Source: Agromyces sp. S2-1-8
GTDB taxonomy: Bacteria; Actinomycetota; Actinomycetes; Actinomycetales; Microbacteriaceae
NCBI RefSeq assembly: GCF_021129215.1
Contig: NZ_JAJOLP010000001.1
Location: 3,224,001 to 3,288,000 of the forward strand
DNA length: 64,000 nt
Direction: 5' to 3'
Positions 55,534 through 63,055 of the stretch are shown here, piece by piece. Position 1 is the first letter of the stretch. The number at the start of each line of letters is the position of its first letter. The notes below the pieces were generated by a model, which was not told the DNA's origin, did no database searches, and was given only the letters and a program-made list of their open reading frames with translations. The position numbers and the translations under genes are program-made.

Positions 55534-55573
55534 GTTCCGCCTCTCCGGCGGCGGTGTCTCCGGCGCCCACACG

Positions 55574-55579
55574 ATCCTA
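55574..55579 (-). promoter_or_regulatory. Likely galE -10 box
   Basis: TAGGAT on the minus strand, 40 bases before the galE ATG, giving a leader of about 33 bases with an SD. The same hexamer is used before sigH. Confidence 0.45.
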
Positions 55580-55680
55580 ACGGGGGCGTCGAGCGGGCCG
55601 AGGAGCGAGCGCGGCGAGCGCCTCGAGACCCCGGCAGGCCAGGGCCGAGGGGTGGCGGCGGGACGGCTCGAGGCCCCGGG

Positions 55681-55827
55681 TCATCCGAGCCGCTCGACGT
55701 GCCGTACCCGGTCCCGGATCTCGGGCCTGCCGTAGCCGTCGCGACCGAGCCCCGCGACGGTGGCGACGACACCCCACACGGCGAGCGCGACGAGGACGGC
55801 GATGAGGAGGATCATGAAGATGGACAT
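55681..55827 (-). CDS. 48-residue single-pass membrane peptide
   Basis: Small protein starting MSIFMILLIAVLVALAVWGV, so residues 4-28 form a membrane segment, followed by a basic/acidic cytoplasmic tail (GRDGYGRPEIRDRVRHVERLG). The ATG at 55827 is 7 bases after TACATT (55835-55840), a clear leaderless pattern. Codon use is typical of the genome. It is divergent from the GlxA-type regulator, whose SD-led start lies 100 bases away. Function unknown; its size and anchor suggest a regulator or subunit of a membrane protein. Confidence 0.7.
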   Translation of the reverse strand: MSIFMILLIAVLVALAVWGVVATVAGLGRDGYGRPEIRDRVRHVERLG

Positions 55828-55926
55828 GGCAGTTAATGTATGGATTGCAAGATCCTGCCGACAGTGGCAGAGTTGACACAGAACAACTCATTCCTGCCAT
55901 CGACTCGCCGACATCCGGAGGTCCGC

Positions 55927-56883
55927 ATGCTCCGCTCCATCGCCTGTCTCGCCGTTCCCCAGATGGCGCCGTTCGAGTTCGGCGTGATCTGCGAGGTGTT
56001 CGGCATCGACCGATCCGAGCACGGCGGTCCGGTCTTCGACTTCCACGTCGTCGCCGCCGACCCCGGCACCGTGTCGACGAAGCTCGGCTTCGACCTCGTC
56101 GTGCACGAGGGCCTCGACTTCGCTCGCACCGCCGACCTCGTCGCGGTCCCGGCCGCGCTCATCGACCAGCCGGTCGACGAGCGCATCGCCGAGGTGCTCC
56201 GCGACGCCGTCGCCCGCGGCGCCTGGGTGCTGAGCGTCTGCTCGGGCGCCTTCATGCTCGGCAAGGCGGGCGTGCTCGCCGGCCGCCGCGCCACGACCCA
56301 CTGGATGTACTCCGACCGCCTCGCCGCCGACTTCCCCGACACCGAGGTCGACCCCGACGTGCTCTTCGTGCAAGACGGCAAGGTCGTCACCGGCGCCGGA
56401 ACGGCCGCCGGCATCGACGCCGCCCTGCACGTCGTGCGCACCGAGCTCGGGGCGAGCGCCGCGAACATCATCGCCCGCCGCATGGTGGTGCCACCGCAGC
56501 GCGACGGCGGCCAGTCGCAGTTCATCCAGACGCCGGTGGTCGAGTGCCGCAGCGACTCGTTCGCCACGATCACCGCGTGGATGCTCGAGCACCTCGACGA
56601 GGACCTCACCGTCGACCTGCTCGCGCGCAGGGCGCTGATGTCGCCCCGCACGTTCGCCCGCCGATTCCGGGCCGAGACCGGCACGACGCCGAACGCATGG
56701 CTCAACCGTCAGCGACTGCTGCGGGCGCAGCAGCTGCTCGAAGAGAGCGATCTCAACCTCGAGGAGATCGCCCGCGAGACCGGCTTCGGCACCGCTGCCG
56801 TCATGCGACACCATTTCGTCAAGGTGCTGCAGACGACTCCGACCGCCTACCGACGCCTGTTCGGCATGCGCGTCGCGAGCTGA
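55927..56883 (+). CDS. GlxA-family transcriptional regulator (DJ-1/PfpI plus AraC HTH)
   Basis: Regulator of 318 residues. The N-terminal DJ-1/PfpI-like domain (about 1-175) keeps the nucleophile-elbow Cys in LSVCSGAFMLGKAGVLAGR. The C-terminal AraC-type double HTH (about 215-310) has DLLARRALMSPRTFARRFR and LEEIARETGFGTAAVMRHHF. GlxA-like regulators sense small metabolites. ATG 55927 is preferred over 55840 because CGGAGG lies about 6 bases upstream and conservation starts there. Likely targets include the divergent small membrane gene; not proven. Confidence 0.88.
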   Translation: MLRSIACLAVPQMAPFEFGVICEVFGIDRSEHGGPVFDFHVVAADPGTVSTKLGFDLVVHEGLDFARTADLVAVPAALIDQPVDERIAEVLRDAVARGAWVLSVCSGAFMLGKAGVLAGRRATTHWMYSDRLAADFPDTEVDPDVLFVQDGKVVTGAGTAAGIDAALHVVRTELGASAANIIARRMVVPPQRDGGQSQFIQTPVVECRSDSFATITAWMLEHLDEDLTVDLLARRALMSPRTFARRFRAETGTTPNAWLNRQRLLRAQQLLEESDLNLEEIARETGFGTAAVMRHHFVKVLQTTPTAYRRLFGMRVAS

Positions 56884-56888
56884 CCGTC

Positions 56889-56911
56889 GCTCCGAGGCGG
56901 AGGCCTCGAGC
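56889..56911. terminator. Bidirectional terminator between the GlxA-type gene and manA
   Basis: GCTC and GAGGC pair with GCCTC and GAGC around a GGAG loop, with one bulged C: nine pairs in the 34-base gap between convergent stops. Confidence 0.55.
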
Positions 56912-56917
56912 CCGCCC

Positions 56918-58192
56918 TCAGCCGACGCCGTTCGTCGCCACCCAGGCGACGCCCGGCCCGCTCACCACGACACGCCGCTCGTCGGGGGTGACGTAGGCGA
57001 TCTCACCGCGCTCGAGATGCGCCTCGCCGAGTTCGCCGCGCAGGACGACCGGCCCGCCGTCGGCGATCACGATCGCGGGCCCGTCGAGGTCGGCGGCCGG
57101 CGCGGCGTCGGCGGCCGCGCCGGAGGCATCCGCATCGCCCGATGCAGCGCCCGAAAGCCGGTGCAGCACGAAGTCGGGCACGTCGGGACGGAACGTCTCG
57201 ACGCCGGCGCGCGGCCGCTCGGGCTGGAGCCGGGGCGGCGCCCCGGGTGTGAAGTCGAGCACGTCGACGAGCTCCGACACATCGATGTGCTTCGGGGTGA
57301 GGCCGCCGCGCAGCACGTTGTCGCTCGCAGCCATGAGTTCGATGCCGAGCCCGTCGAGGTAGGCGTGGATGTTGCCCGCAGCGAGGTAGAGCGACTCGCC
57401 CGCGCGCAGCCGCACGCGATTGAGCAGCAGCGAGATGACGATGCCCGGGTCACCCGGATACGCGTCGGCGAGTGCGCCGACGGTCTCGAACGACGGTGCG
57501 TACGGGGAGACGGCCGCCTCGGGCGATGCGGCGAGCGCGACGACCCGCTCGATCACCCAGTTCGCCTCACCCGAGTCGCCGCCGCGGCCGTCGCGCAGCA
57601 GCCACTCGACGGTCGCCCGCAGCGGCTCTGGTTCGGCGAGGTGCTCGGCGAGCAGGTCGAGCGCGCCCGGCTGCGGCTCGGCCGACGCCGCATCGGCGGC
57701 GCGGAGCACGCGGAGGAGGCCCTGCACCTCGTCGAGCGGGCGGAACCCCGACAGCGCGTCGAACGTCTCGCTCACCGCGACGATGAGTTCGGGCTTGTGG
57801 AACTCGTCCTTGTAGTTGCGGTCGTACGCATCGATCGCGACTCCCTCGGCCTCTTCGCGGGCGAAGCCGGCTCGCGCCTGTGCGGGCGTCGGATGGGCCT
57901 GCAGCGACAGCGGTGCGCCCGCGGCGAGCACCTTGAGCAGGAACGGCAACCTCGCGCCCCGTGCCGCGAGCTCGGGCCCCAGCGCGGTCACCGGGTCGGC
58001 GGCGATCCACTCGGCGAGGTCGGCATGGCCGACGGATGCCGCGTCGACGATCTTCGACGGCGATCCGGCGTGCGCCCCCAGCCAGAGCTCGGCCTCTGGG
58101 TCACCCGACGCGGTGCGCCCGCGGTAGTCGGCGATCGCGGTGCGCGAGCCCCAGGCGTAGTCGCGCGGGGTGTTGTCGATCGTCACGAACAT
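56918..58192 (-). CDS. manA: Mannose-6-phosphate isomerase, class I
   Basis: Zinc enzyme of 424 residues that converts fructose-6-phosphate to mannose-6-phosphate. Visible motifs: the N-terminal PRDYAWGSRTAIADY, the Gln/His ligands in LSLQAHPTPAQA, the Glu/His segment EFHKPELIVAV, and the sugar loop YLAAGNIHAYLDGLGIELMAASDNVLRGGLTPKHID. An Ala/Asp-rich insert near residue 360 (ASGDADASGAAADAAPAAD) is likely a disordered loop. With manB it makes mannose-1-phosphate. TACGCT lies upstream. The gene marks the right boundary of the conserved core. Confidence 0.93.
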   Translation of the reverse strand: MFVTIDNTPRDYAWGSRTAIADYRGRTASGDPEAELWLGAHAGSPSKIVDAASVGHADLAEWIAADPVTALGPELAARGARLPFLLKVLAAGAPLSLQAHPTPAQARAGFAREEAEGVAIDAYDRNYKDEFHKPELIVAVSETFDALSGFRPLDEVQGLLRVLRAADAASAEPQPGALDLLAEHLAEPEPLRATVEWLLRDGRGGDSGEANWVIERVVALAASPEAAVSPYAPSFETVGALADAYPGDPGIVISLLLNRVRLRAGESLYLAAGNIHAYLDGLGIELMAASDNVLRGGLTPKHIDVSELVDVLDFTPGAPPRLQPERPRAGVETFRPDVPDFVLHRLSGAASGDADASGAAADAAPAADLDGPAIVIADGGPVVLRGELGEAHLERGEIAYVTPDERRVVVSGPGVAWVATNGVG

Positions 58193-58385
58193 CCGTGCAT
58201 GGTCCTCTCGTCGGCGTGACTCCCAGCGTATCGACGGGCCGGTCGTCATGACGGTGTCCGCTTCTGCGCGATCCGATGCGAGCCGATCGTGGGAACCGTC
58301 AGCATCGACCGCGACGACGATCACCTGACCGGAGCTGCACCACGCCCGTTCCCGTCACGTCCCACTCGTTCGGCTACGCCCGAGC

Positions 58386-58413
58386 GAGAGCCACTGATAG
58401 CCTGAATGCTCTC
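58386..58413 (+). promoter_or_regulatory. Candidate promoter of the pyruvyl-transferase gene inside an inverted repeat
   Basis: TAGCCT at 58398-58403 is a possible -10, flanked by GAGAGC (58386-58391) and GCTCTC (58408-58413). The leader would be about 40 bases and ends in GGAGCGGA before the ATG. Confidence 0.4.
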
Positions 58414-58445
58414 AGCCGGCTCGGCCCCACATCACCTGGAGCGGA

Positions 58446-60029
58446 ATGTCAATCGTCATCATCGGAGATATCGGTTGGCGGAATCACTACCATCTCGGGG
58501 ATGACGCGATGACCGAGGCCGCAATCGAGCAGTTGCGTCTTCGTGGTCACGAAGATCTGATCCTGACCGCCGGCGATCCCGATGCGGCCACTGAGTTGTA
58601 CGGCCTCCCAGCGGTCCCGCGCTTCGGCTTCTCGGGGCGATGGGACCGAGCACGCTCGCTCGCGTGGCTCGATCGTGTGGTCGATGAGGCCGATCGCACC
58701 CACCCGGCGATCGCGGCCATCGCCTCGTCCGAAGCCCTCCTGATCGCGGGCGGCGGCAATCTCAATTCCCGGTACTTCCATCTCGCTCTCGACCGGCTGT
58801 GCGCAGTACGACTCGCACGCCGGTTCGACGTCCCTGTCTTCGTCTCGAGTCAGACCGTCGGCCCGTTCACCGATGACGTCGACGAAGCCCTCGTGATCGA
58901 GATCGCAAGGTCAGCACGACTGTTCGGAGCCCGCGACACCGCGAGCCACCGCTTGATCTCCCGACACACACCGGTCACCCACACCATGGATGACGCCGCA
59001 GCACTCTCACCCTCTCCGCTCGCGCGGCCGACCGGACGCTACATCGTCGGGAGCTTCGCCCCGAATCCCGAGGGATCAGGGCTGACGGACGTCGAGTACA
59101 TCGACCAGATCGCACACACGCTCGACCGCCTCTCAACCGAGCTCGACGCGGACGTCGTGCTCATCCCCCACATGGGACCGTTGCACGGGGATCCGACCGG
59201 TGTCGACCAACGCGTGCACGCCGAGATCATCGGCTCGACGAAGAGCGGCCGTGTGCGGGCCACCGGAATCATGATGGCGCGCGACGCGATCAGCCATACC
59301 GCCCACGCGATCCTGTCGATCTCGACGCGCTATCACCCCGTCGTGTTCGCACCCATGGTGGGAACTCCTGCCATCGGCATCGCGCTCAACTACTACTCCT
59401 CGATCCGGATGCGCGGCGCGCTCGAGAACACCGGCCTGTCCGCTTTCGTGGCCCCGGCGGAGACGTGGTTCAGCGGCGGCGTGGAAGCGATGGCCGTGGA
59501 GCTCGCCGCTCGGGCGGATGAGTTCGCGGAGCACATCGCAGGTGTTCGCTCGACCCGCCAGCGCGAACTCCGCGCCTGGTGGGACGCGATATCTTCGGAG
59601 ATCCGAGGCGCAGCGACGATGCCCGCGGCAGACCTCACGCCGGCGGCTCCGTTCCCGGCGACCGGTGGATGGCATGTGCCGCTCGAACAGGTGACTCGCG
59701 TGTCAGACCTCCTCGGGCTGGAACGGTTGACGAGCGAGCGGCAGTCTCAGCGCATCAACGAACTCGAATCCGCGATGGCTGAACTCTCATCGACGGCGGC
59801 GTCCCTGCGGGAGAACCTCGACTCCCTGCAGCGCGACCGAGATTCGCTGGGATCGGAGCTCGAGGCGCACCGGGAGCAGCTCGCGGCCGCGCATCGTGCC
59901 CTGACCCGATCGCAACGGGATCTCGAGATTCGCGACGGCGAGCTGGAGCGAGCCCTCTCGCGCCGCGCGGTCCGGCTGGCCGACGCCGCCGGGAGGCAGT
60001 GGCGAAGGCTGCGGGGCATCCGCACGTAG
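58446..60029 (+). CDS. Polysaccharide pyruvyl transferase with C-terminal coiled coil
   Basis: Protein of 527 residues. The CsaB/WcaK-type pyruvyl transferase domain (about 1-375) opens with IVIIGDIGWRNHYHLGDDAM and has LLIAGGGNLNSR, VFVSSQTVGPF, VVLIPHM and STRYHPVVFAPMVGTPAIGI. It would add pyruvate ketals to a cell-wall glycan from PEP. The last 110 residues are a heptad-like coiled coil (QRINELESAMAELSSTAASL onward) ending in a basic tail, unusual for the family and a likely membrane or partner tether. Clear SD GGAGCGGA. Codon use is less GC-rich than in the core genes. Confidence 0.88.
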   Translation: MSIVIIGDIGWRNHYHLGDDAMTEAAIEQLRLRGHEDLILTAGDPDAATELYGLPAVPRFGFSGRWDRARSLAWLDRVVDEADRTHPAIAAIASSEALLIAGGGNLNSRYFHLALDRLCAVRLARRFDVPVFVSSQTVGPFTDDVDEALVIEIARSARLFGARDTASHRLISRHTPVTHTMDDAAALSPSPLARPTGRYIVGSFAPNPEGSGLTDVEYIDQIAHTLDRLSTELDADVVLIPHMGPLHGDPTGVDQRVHAEIIGSTKSGRVRATGIMMARDAISHTAHAILSISTRYHPVVFAPMVGTPAIGIALNYYSSIRMRGALENTGLSAFVAPAETWFSGGVEAMAVELAARADEFAEHIAGVRSTRQRELRAWWDAISSEIRGAATMPAADLTPAAPFPATGGWHVPLEQVTRVSDLLGLERLTSERQSQRINELESAMAELSSTAASLRENLDSLQRDRDSLGSELEAHREQLAAAHRALTRSQRDLEIRDGELERALSRRAVRLADAAGRQWRRLRGIRT

Positions 60030-60153
60030 CGGGTCCGGATCAGCTGCCGGATCCGAAGGGTGCTTGATGGCGGGTCTGCGCACCTCGGGGAGACGTCTCC
60101 ACACCTCGTCACCCGAGTAGCGATGACGACCGCTCCTCATCGGGAGCTCCGCC

Positions 60154-60212
60154 GAGCAGTCCGGAGTCCGCCCGATGATCTCTCGAGATGATCGAGCGAC
60201 TTCGGACTGCTC
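60154..60212. terminator. Large bidirectional hairpin between convergent surface-glycan genes
   Basis: Outer arms GAGCAGTCCGGAGTC (60154-60168) and GACTTCGGACTGCTC (60198-60212) pair over 15 positions with one G-T wobble. The inner part can fold again through ATCTC-TC-GAGAT. It lies in the 210-base gap between the pyruvyl-transferase and GT2-TagF stops. Confidence 0.75.
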
Positions 60213-60239
60213 AGTCGCAGATTCGGTGTCGCAATCGTG

Positions 60240-62846
60240 CTAGCCGACTCGCGTTTCGAGTGCTCGAATAGCGGCCACCGTCCGCTCGGACGCCCGACCG
60301 TCCCGGAACGCGAAGACCCGTCGAATGCGGTCGCCGTAGATGCGATCGAAGGCGTCGCCATCGACGATCGACGACTCGATCGCCGAGATGACCTCGTCAT
60401 GGCCCGCGACCACCGGTCCGAAACCATCGGTCTCGTAGCTGAATTCGCCCCGGCGGAACGCGTGGCTGCCAGAGAAGAACTCATCATGGTCGAACTGGTA
60501 GTAGACCACGCCGGAACCGACGTACGCCGCTTCGAACGCAAGCGATGAGTAGTCGGTCACCGCGAGTCTCGATCTCGCGATCCATGTCTTGATGTCGGAT
60601 TCAGCGTACGAAACGAGCTGTACCCAGTCCGGAACATCCGATGGGAGGATGTGACCCTGCATGTTCGGATGCGGGGCGAAGGCCACTTGCAGGCCCGTCC
60701 GCTCAGCGAGGCTTCGGAGCCGATCGCTCGCCACGACCTCCATCCAGGAACGGAAATACCGCGAGTCCCGGAAGCCTTCGAGCGCGCTGCGCTCGTTGGT
60801 CTTCCCATCGACGAGTTCGAGCAGCGACTTGCGCCACGTCGGAATGATCAGCAGGAGGTCGCGTCGGCCATTCGACGCCAGCTGTTCGAGTTCGTCGTGC
60901 CTGGGGAACCCCGTGAGCACGACTTCCTTCGAGGTGAGCTTGTATGCTCCCCCCGATCTGGTGAACTCGTGCTGCTCCTGCTCGGTCGCCGTGATCGTGA
61001 GGCCGATGGGCTTCGCGTTCATCCACCGCGAGAGGTCGTTATGGGTGACGCCGTGCGAGAGGAAGGTGAACGTCGGAGCGGCCTTCCAGAGCGCCTTCTC
61101 GGGGAACGGGTGGAGGATGTAGTGGTCCATCTGCGACGAGATCAGATGCCGCGCGTGGTACCAGAGCGCGAGATGTTCACGAGACCGGTGTGCGACGACG
61201 CGGAATCCCTCGCGCTTCAGCCGCGTGTAGTCGGGCGACTCTCGATCGACGACGAAGTAGGCGTTCACCTCGGGCTCATGCTGCGCGAGATAGCGATAGA
61301 GGGACTCCGCGTTGTCGCGCCCGATCGTGTCCCGATCGATGAGCAGCCATGCGTTCGCGTACTGCTTCGCCGCGGAGGCAGACTTCGCATACCTGCGCCA
61401 CTCCCGTTGCCGCGACTTGGTCAACTCGCGCCGTGCTCGATTCGCGACGCGGGCGGCCAGGGTCGCCCGTGAACGAACCGCTGCAACTGTGCGCGGGTGG
61501 TTCTTGAACGGCGGATTCGCTCGTCGAAGCTTCTGCCAGATGTGGCCCGGCGTCGCCTCGATGATCGCCTGGCCCGGGTTCCCGAACCTCAGTCGTTCCG
61601 GCATCGACCGACCCGCCCGTTGAACGGTGACGTCCTGCATCGCGGAGACCCAGATGATCCGCTCCCACAGCCACGCTTCCCTGAAATAGACGAACGCGCG
61701 CGTCTTCGAGGCGAACGGCTGCACTTCGACGCCATCGAGACGAATGGTCTCGGTGGCGTCCACGGAGTCGGTGAAGTATCGGATGCAGACGAGTCCACGA
61801 GCAGAATCGAGCTCCGTGAGGTACACATCCTGATCGGCGAGCGCGCCGGTGCTTCGGAGGATCCACGCTTCCCGAATGTGAGGCGGGATGTCGGTCACGT
61901 TGTACTCGAGGATGACATGCCTGGAGATGTGACTCAGGTATCGCTCGAATCGGCGGTTGATCGCGACGCATTCCGCGACGCTCAGTCCGGCCGTCGGCGA
62001 ATCGTTCCTCAAGTCCATCTTGAAGTACCACTGAAGGTCGTACAGCATCATGTACTGCAGCCACCGCGGCACCGGCATGTCGGAGAAGTACTTCTGGGCG
62101 ACTCGAGCGAAGCCGTGCTCCAACGCGCCATCGAATCGGTCTGCTCGCGTCCACGCGTTGTCGAGCTGCGAGGTTCCGTCATCGCGCTTCCGATAGAAGT
62201 ACTCCGCCTCGGCGACGAACGCGATCCTGCGGCGCGGTGAGCTGGCGAGGACCTCAGCGGTGAAGACACCGTCCTCCACCGTCGAGACACGGTCATCGAA
62301 TTCCAGGGCGATCGAACGGATCGCGTCGAGCCGGAACGCCGCCGAATTCACGGCGAAGGGGAAGAACCGGGGCGATTCATCGATATCCACGACGCGCGTT
62401 CCACGGGAGAAGCGGAAACGGAACGGGTGCGAGTCCGTCGCACTCGCGGGACTGCCGAAGAAGGGCAGGAATCGGGCGACTGCGACGTCGACGTCGTCCC
62501 GCTCGACGCAATCGATCAGGGAGCGCACGTAGCCCGCGCCGAGCACATCGTCAGGGTCGGGGAAGCTGATCCAGACTCCGGAGGCCACCGCCATCCCGGC
62601 GTTCCGCGCACTGCTGAGTCCCCCGTTCTCCTTCGTGACGATCTGAGTCCTGATCCGCGAATGCTCGGCGACCCAGTCGCGGATGACCTGCTCACTGCGG
62701 TCGGTCGCCCCGTCGATGGTGAAGATCACCTCGGCGGAGTCCAGTGCGGCCCCCTGGGCGGCGATACTTTCGAGGAACTCCGGAAGCCAGCGTTCGACGT
62801 TGTAGACCGGGATGACCAACGAGAGTGTCGGACGTGCTTGCGTCAT
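60240..62846 (-). CDS. GT2 glycosyltransferase fused to CDP-glycerol glycerophosphotransferase (TagF-like)
   Basis: Bifunctional protein of 868 residues for a teichoic-acid-like polymer. The N-terminal GT2 domain (about 1-280) has LSLVIPVYNVERWLPEFLESI, KENGGLSSARNAGM and a DPDD in place of the usual DxD. After a middle helical region, the TagF-type domain (about 490-860) has FTFLSHGVTHNDLSRWMN, LTGFPRHDEL, IIPTWRKSL, FAPHPNM, LAVTDYSSLAFEAAYVG and VVYYQFDHDEFF. TagF polymerises glycerol phosphate from CDP-glycerol at the membrane face. One polypeptide could both add a sugar and extend the chain. It is divergent from the next GT2. Confidence 0.9.
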   Translation of the reverse strand: MTQARPTLSLVIPVYNVERWLPEFLESIAAQGAALDSAEVIFTIDGATDRSEQVIRDWVAEHSRIRTQIVTKENGGLSSARNAGMAVASGVWISFPDPDDVLGAGYVRSLIDCVERDDVDVAVARFLPFFGSPASATDSHPFRFRFSRGTRVVDIDESPRFFPFAVNSAAFRLDAIRSIALEFDDRVSTVEDGVFTAEVLASSPRRRIAFVAEAEYFYRKRDDGTSQLDNAWTRADRFDGALEHGFARVAQKYFSDMPVPRWLQYMMLYDLQWYFKMDLRNDSPTAGLSVAECVAINRRFERYLSHISRHVILEYNVTDIPPHIREAWILRSTGALADQDVYLTELDSARGLVCIRYFTDSVDATETIRLDGVEVQPFASKTRAFVYFREAWLWERIIWVSAMQDVTVQRAGRSMPERLRFGNPGQAIIEATPGHIWQKLRRANPPFKNHPRTVAAVRSRATLAARVANRARRELTKSRQREWRRYAKSASAAKQYANAWLLIDRDTIGRDNAESLYRYLAQHEPEVNAYFVVDRESPDYTRLKREGFRVVAHRSREHLALWYHARHLISSQMDHYILHPFPEKALWKAAPTFTFLSHGVTHNDLSRWMNAKPIGLTITATEQEQHEFTRSGGAYKLTSKEVVLTGFPRHDELEQLASNGRRDLLLIIPTWRKSLLELVDGKTNERSALEGFRDSRYFRSWMEVVASDRLRSLAERTGLQVAFAPHPNMQGHILPSDVPDWVQLVSYAESDIKTWIARSRLAVTDYSSLAFEAAYVGSGVVYYQFDHDEFFSGSHAFRRGEFSYETDGFGPVVAGHDEVISAIESSIVDGDAFDRIYGDRIRRVFAFRDGRASERTVAAIRALETRVG

Positions 62847-62951
62847 AGGGCGGGCCTCCGAGTGTCGAGAGCAGGAATCGCATGACCGCCGAACAGGCGG
62901 ACCGGGCTCCGACCGCGCCTTCGTGTTCGCAAGCGGCGGGGGCCGCAGGAC

Positions 62952-62961
62952 ATTCTACGAT
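62952..62961. promoter_or_regulatory. Overlapping reciprocal -10 elements between two surface-glycan genes
   Basis: ATTCTACGAT gives TAGAAT on the minus strand (toward the GT2-TagF gene) and TACGAT on the plus strand (toward the right-edge GT2), sharing TA. Leaders would be about 95-100 bases each. No -35 boxes were recognised. Confidence 0.5.
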
Positions 62962-63055
62962 TGATCGAGCGCGCGTCCCATTTCGGGCGAGCCCGGGCGT
63001 CGTACACCGCTCGACACCCACCACCGACACACAGCCGTCGTAGGAGTACACCCAC

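Noticed and set aside
55840..55926. ATG 55840 as the GlxA-type regulator start.
   Set aside because: Homology-like sequence starts at MLRSIACLAVPQ, where CGGAGG gives a proper SD at 55927.
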